Of a stretch of 8,628 nt of DNA, positions 6,158-8,628 are shown piece after piece; positions within the stretch are counted from its first letter, which is position 1, and each line of letters begins with the position of its first letter. The position numbers and the translations under genes were made by a program. This DNA comes from BRH-c25 sp964447145 (lineage in GTDB: Bacteria; Bacillota; Clostridia; Lutisporales; Lutisporaceae), in the NCBI GenBank assembly GCA_964447145.1, contig CAYURW010000106.1, forward strand, positions 1-8,628, read 5' to 3'. The notes below the pieces were generated by a model. That model made no database searches, was not told the DNA's origin, and saw only the letters and a list, made by a program, of their open reading frames with translations.

Positions 6158-6742
6158 CTACAGCAATCCGGCAAATAAGCCTCTGAAACCAAGGAAGGCA
6201 ATAGAGAAGAGACTGGCTGCCAGCATCGCTATAGGAAAGCCGTCCAATGCCTTTGGAGTCGGTGCCAGTTCAAGCCTTTCCCTTACCCCTGCAAAAAGTA
6301 TTATTGCAAGTGCAAAGCCCAACCCCCCGCCAACACCATTGATCAAAGACTCAATCAGATTGTAATTTGTATCAATATTCAGTATAGCAACCCCCAGTAC
6401 CGCGCAATTAGTAGTAATAAGCGGCAGATATATTCCAAGAGCCTGATACAATGCAGGACTTGTTTTTTTGATAACCATTTCAACGAATTGGACAAGGCCG
6501 GCAATTACCAGTATGAAAGCTATTGTCTGCATATACCCTATACTGAGGGGTACAAGTATATAGTACTGTATCATCCAGCATATTACAGATGCAAGACCCA
6601 TTACAAAAGTAACGGCTACACTCATCCCTACCGCCGTGTCTAACTGCTTTGAGACTCCCAGGAAAGGGCAAATGCCCAGGAATTGAGAAAGAACAAAGTT
6701 ATTTACAAATATTGCACCTATAATAATTAATCCTAATCTCAT
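6158..6742 (-). CDS. rnfA: Rnf complex membrane subunit RnfA
   Basis: RnfA is one of the two homologous six-helix subunits (with RnfE) that form the membrane core of the Rnf ion pump. The 194-residue product has the expected length and is almost wholly hydrophobic. The family hallmarks are visible: the N-terminal NNFVLSQFLGICPFLGVSK with Cys25, and LGIYLPLITTNCAVLG with Cys113. In this family the paired cysteines of RnfA and RnfE hold an iron-sulfur cluster at the subunit interface. A glycine-rich helix, NGVGGGLGFALAIILFAGVRERLE, lies at about 135-158. The ATG is preceded by GGGGGG at about 6-8 bases, and begins 11 bases after the rnfE stop. The RnfA/RnfE split follows the QFLGICPFLGVSK signature and gene order E-A-B. 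Confidence 0.96.
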   Translation of the reverse strand: MRLGLIIIGAIFVNNFVLSQFLGICPFLGVSKQLDTAVGMSVAVTFVMGLASVICWMIQYYILVPLSIGYMQTIAFILVIAGLVQFVEMVIKKTSPALYQALGIYLPLITTNCAVLGVAILNIDTNYNLIESLINGVGGGLGFALAIILFAGVRERLELAPTPKALDGFPIAMLAASLFSIAFLGFRGLFAGLL

Positions 6743-6753
6743 ATATATCCCCC

Positions 6754-7350
6754 CTAGCTCTTCTTCAGGCTCGTAATTTTATTAAATGCTGCTATTGAAA
6801 GCCCATACACCATAAAGCCACCCGGAGGCAGTATCATTATCAATGCAGGTTCAAAACCCGCCCCGAAAAGCGGCATACCCAAAAATGTACCTGCTCCCAG
6901 GATCTCCCTTACAGAGCTCAGTATTATTAATGCCGCTGTGAATCCAATACCCATGCCCACACCATCCATTACAGAATTCAGAACAGGGCTTTTTGCGGCA
7001 AATGCCTCAGCCCTTGCAATAATAATACAATTTACGACTATAAGGGGTATATATATACCCAGAGATTTGTCCAATGCAGGTGAAAATGCCTTCACAAGCA
7101 TTTGAACTATTGTAGTAAATGTAGCAATTACTACAATATAGATCGGAATCCTGATCTCATTGGGTACTATCTTCTTGATCAATGAAATAATAAGGTTTGA
7201 GCCTATAAGGACTGCTGCTGCAGCTATTCCCATGCCTATTCCGTTAAAAACCGCCGTTGTAAGTGCAAGGGTCGGACAGGTCCCCAAAACCAATCTGAAT
7301 GTAGGGTTCTCTTTTATCAATCCATTCTTAAAATCTTTCCAAAGGTTCAT
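6754..7350 (-). CDS. rnfE: Rnf complex membrane subunit RnfE
   Basis: RnfE is the partner of RnfA in the inverted pair of six-helix membrane subunits. From the ATG at 7350 the product has 198 residues. It opens with the family sequence MNLWKDFKNGLIKENPTF and has LGTCPTLALTT with Cys25 and LGIYIPLIVVNCIIIARAEAFA with Cys108, the second half of the cysteine pairing seen in RnfA. The C-terminus has ILPPGGFMVYGLSIAAFNK, typical of RnfE. A TTG at 7365 would add five residues, but it overlaps the ribosome site GGAGGTG (7363-7357), which is ideally placed 6 bases before the ATG. The ATG is therefore the start. The gene begins 15 bases after the rnfG stop. Confidence 0.96.
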   Translation of the reverse strand: MNLWKDFKNGLIKENPTFRLVLGTCPTLALTTAVFNGIGMGIAAAAVLIGSNLIISLIKKIVPNEIRIPIYIVVIATFTTIVQMLVKAFSPALDKSLGIYIPLIVVNCIIIARAEAFAAKSPVLNSVMDGVGMGIGFTAALIILSSVREILGAGTFLGMPLFGAGFEPALIMILPPGGFMVYGLSIAAFNKITSLKKS

Positions 7351-7365
7351 AGTTTTCACCTCCAA

Positions 7366-7950
7366 TTATTTGCCTAATAACTCCTTCACCGCTTGCAATG
7401 CCTGGTTTACTCCGTCTGTTACAGCCCCGGATGTAACTGTTGCGCCTGATATGGCGGCAATTTCATTGTCCTTTGGAGTTCCGTTTTTAATTACATCTAT
7501 GCTGCCCTCCCATGTCTTACCGATATACTGCTCCTGAAATTTTGGGGTTTCAGCTTTTTTGCCGAGCCCCGGGGTTTCACTGTTATTTCCTACCCTTACT
7601 CCCTGCAGGCTGCCATCAATATCGACCCCGACGATTATATCCATACTCCCGCCATATCCCTTTGGCACTGCCTTAACAGTATATCCGATTATATTACCCC
7701 CGGCTTTTGCTGCATATATCTCTTCGATGTAGTTATATTTACTGTTGGATTGTATTGCAGAAAATGCGCTGTCTTCAATCTCCTCAAAAGTATCCGCACC
7801 GGGCAGTACGGCTTTTTTGGCCTCATTGCCGGCTATTACCAGCTGCTCCTGAATTTTGTCGTAGGTTATCGCATTTGTATAACCTAAGGATGCAGCGGCA
7901 ACGGCGCATATAATAAACAGAATTCCCGTCAGCTTGATATAATCACGCAC
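7366..7950 (-). CDS. rnfG: Rnf complex FMN-bearing subunit RnfG
   Basis: RnfG is a subunit with one membrane helix and a periplasmic-side domain carrying covalently bound FMN, part of the electron path of the Rnf pump. The 194-residue product has a membrane helix at about residues 7-24. The family motif SETPGLGKKAETPKF lies at about 123-137, and the flavinylation motif ISGATVTSGAV spans about 167-177, where Thr171 (codon at 7440-7438) is the predicted FMN attachment residue. The phosphoester bond is made by ApbE, which is not in the window. The start is GTG, overlapping the last 8 bases of rnfD (GTGCGTGA), with the G-run inside the rnfD end serving as ribosome site at about 7 bases. This overlap implies translational coupling with rnfD. 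Confidence 0.95.
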   Translation of the reverse strand: MRDYIKLTGILFIICAVAAASLGYTNAITYDKIQEQLVIAGNEAKKAVLPGADTFEEIEDSAFSAIQSNSKYNYIEEIYAAKAGGNIIGYTVKAVPKGYGGSMDIIVGVDIDGSLQGVRVGNNSETPGLGKKAETPKFQEQYIGKTWEGSIDVIKNGTPKDNEIAAISGATVTSGAVTDGVNQALQAVKELLGK

Positions 7951-8628
7951 TTTTTTTCACCCCCCCGAATTTCCTGGGCATTGTATATTTATCAATAAGA
8001 GGTGTTACAACGTTCATAAATAATATCGAGTATGAAACGCCCTCCGGATATCCCCCAAAAAATCTTATTGCCGGAGTCAGGAAGCCGCAGCCAATGGCAA
8101 AAATAATCTGTCCTTTCTGCGACATCGGGGAAGTTGAATAATCAGTAGCCATAAAAATAGCCCCCAGGAAAAGTCCTCCCCCCAACACATAATATACTGT
8201 GGCAAAAGCATCAAAACCACTAAAAATAAATGAGAATACTGCAACTGCCCCTATATATACGGCAGGTATCCACGGGCTTATTACTTTTCTATATAATAAG
8301 TAAGCCCCTCCAATAAGCAGTGCCAGTGCAGAGGTCTCTCCGATGCACCCGCCTATATTTCCGATAAAGAGATCCCATATCCCCGGAATAGCCTGTCCGG
8401 CTGCAGAGGCCTCCTCAAACCCCAATTTGATTATAGCAAGGGGGGTAGCCGATGATACAGCATCTGCCCCTGGTGTGACCCAATTCGTCATTCTTACTGG
8501 CCATGAAGCGAGGAGCATTGCTCTTCCGGCTAAAGCAGGATTAATAAAATTATAGCCCAGGCCCCCAAAACACTGTTTTACCATCGCTATTGCAAATACG
8601 GAGCCTATTGCCATTATCCAGAGAGGAA
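7943..8628 (-). CDS. rnfD: Rnf complex FMN-bearing membrane subunit RnfD, C-terminal part, cut by window edge
   Basis: RnfD is a multi-helix membrane subunit with a covalent FMN and is homologous to NqrB. The reading frame is open to the right edge; 228 codons including the stop are visible. It enters with PLWIMAIGSVFAIAM, so the Met at 8614 is internal and the true start lies outside. Signatures include KQCFGGLGYNFINPALAGRA, the flavinylation motif AVSSATPLA with the acceptor Thr codon at 8446-8444, IGGCIGETSALALLIGG, and MATDYSTSPM. Roughly the first 90-100 residues are expected to be missing. The stop TGA lies inside the start of rnfG. rnfC should lie upstream of it beyond the window, given the usual C-D-G-E-A-B order. 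Confidence 0.95.
   Translation of the reverse strand, partial: PLWIMAIGSVFAIAMVKQCFGGLGYNFINPALAGRAMLLASWPVRMTNWVTPGADAVSSATPLAIIKLGFEEASAAGQAIPGIWDLFIGNIGGCIGETSALALLIGGAYLLYRKVISPWIPAVYIGAVAVFSFIFSGFDAFATVYYVLGGGLFLGAIFMATDYSTSPMSQKGQIIFAIGCGFLTPAIRFFGGYPEGVSYSILFMNVVTPLIDKYTMPRKFGGVKKSA

Noticed and set aside
6480..6671. 63-codon minus-strand frame inside rnfA
   Set aside because: It overlaps the conserved rnfA frame out of phase and has no supporting features.

Overview
The window carries eleven protein-coding genes plus small regulatory sites, all on the minus strand, so transcription runs from high to low coordinates. It looks chromosomal and comes from an anaerobic, low-to-mid GC Firmicute of the class Clostridia. 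The evidence is a six-subunit-type Rnf complex with a long polyferredoxin RnfB, the clostridial small membrane protein DUF4321 beside maf, and the maf-radC-mreBCD-mrdA order. The protein style resembles the Ruminiclostridium/Acetivibrio group, but that placement is inference. I see no mobile element, CRISPR array, tRNA or rRNA.

Region 1 (8628 to about 5109) is the distal part of an rnf operon in the order D-G-E-A-B, with rnfC presumably beyond the right edge. These genes encode a membrane ferredoxin:NAD+ oxidoreductase that couples electron transfer to ion pumping. RnfD and RnfG carry covalent-FMN threonine motifs. RnfA and RnfE are the paired six-helix membrane subunits, each with two conserved cysteines. 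RnfB is a membrane-anchored iron-sulfur wire. The genes overlap or lie 11-18 bases apart, each with a Shine-Dalgarno sequence. A perfect 15-bp inverted repeat lies just after rnfB.

Region 2 (about 5108 to 4893) is a 216-base leader with weak candidate promoter elements and a short GC-rich hairpin in front of the next gene.

Region 3 (4892 to 3350) holds DUF4321, maf (nucleotide pyrophosphatase) and radC (JAMM-domain protein), tightly packed and probably co-transcribed.

Region 4 (3349 to 1) is the cell-elongation cluster mreB, mreC, mreD and the 5' part of mrdA (PBP2), which together build and guide the lateral-wall peptidoglycan machinery. The gene order is ordinary. The most notable detail is that MreB has Asn in place of the highly conserved Asp in the phosphate-2 loop of its ATPase site. 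No convincing undescribed system is present. The observations worth a second look are the MreB active-site change, the DUF4321 leader, and small inverted repeats around mreB.
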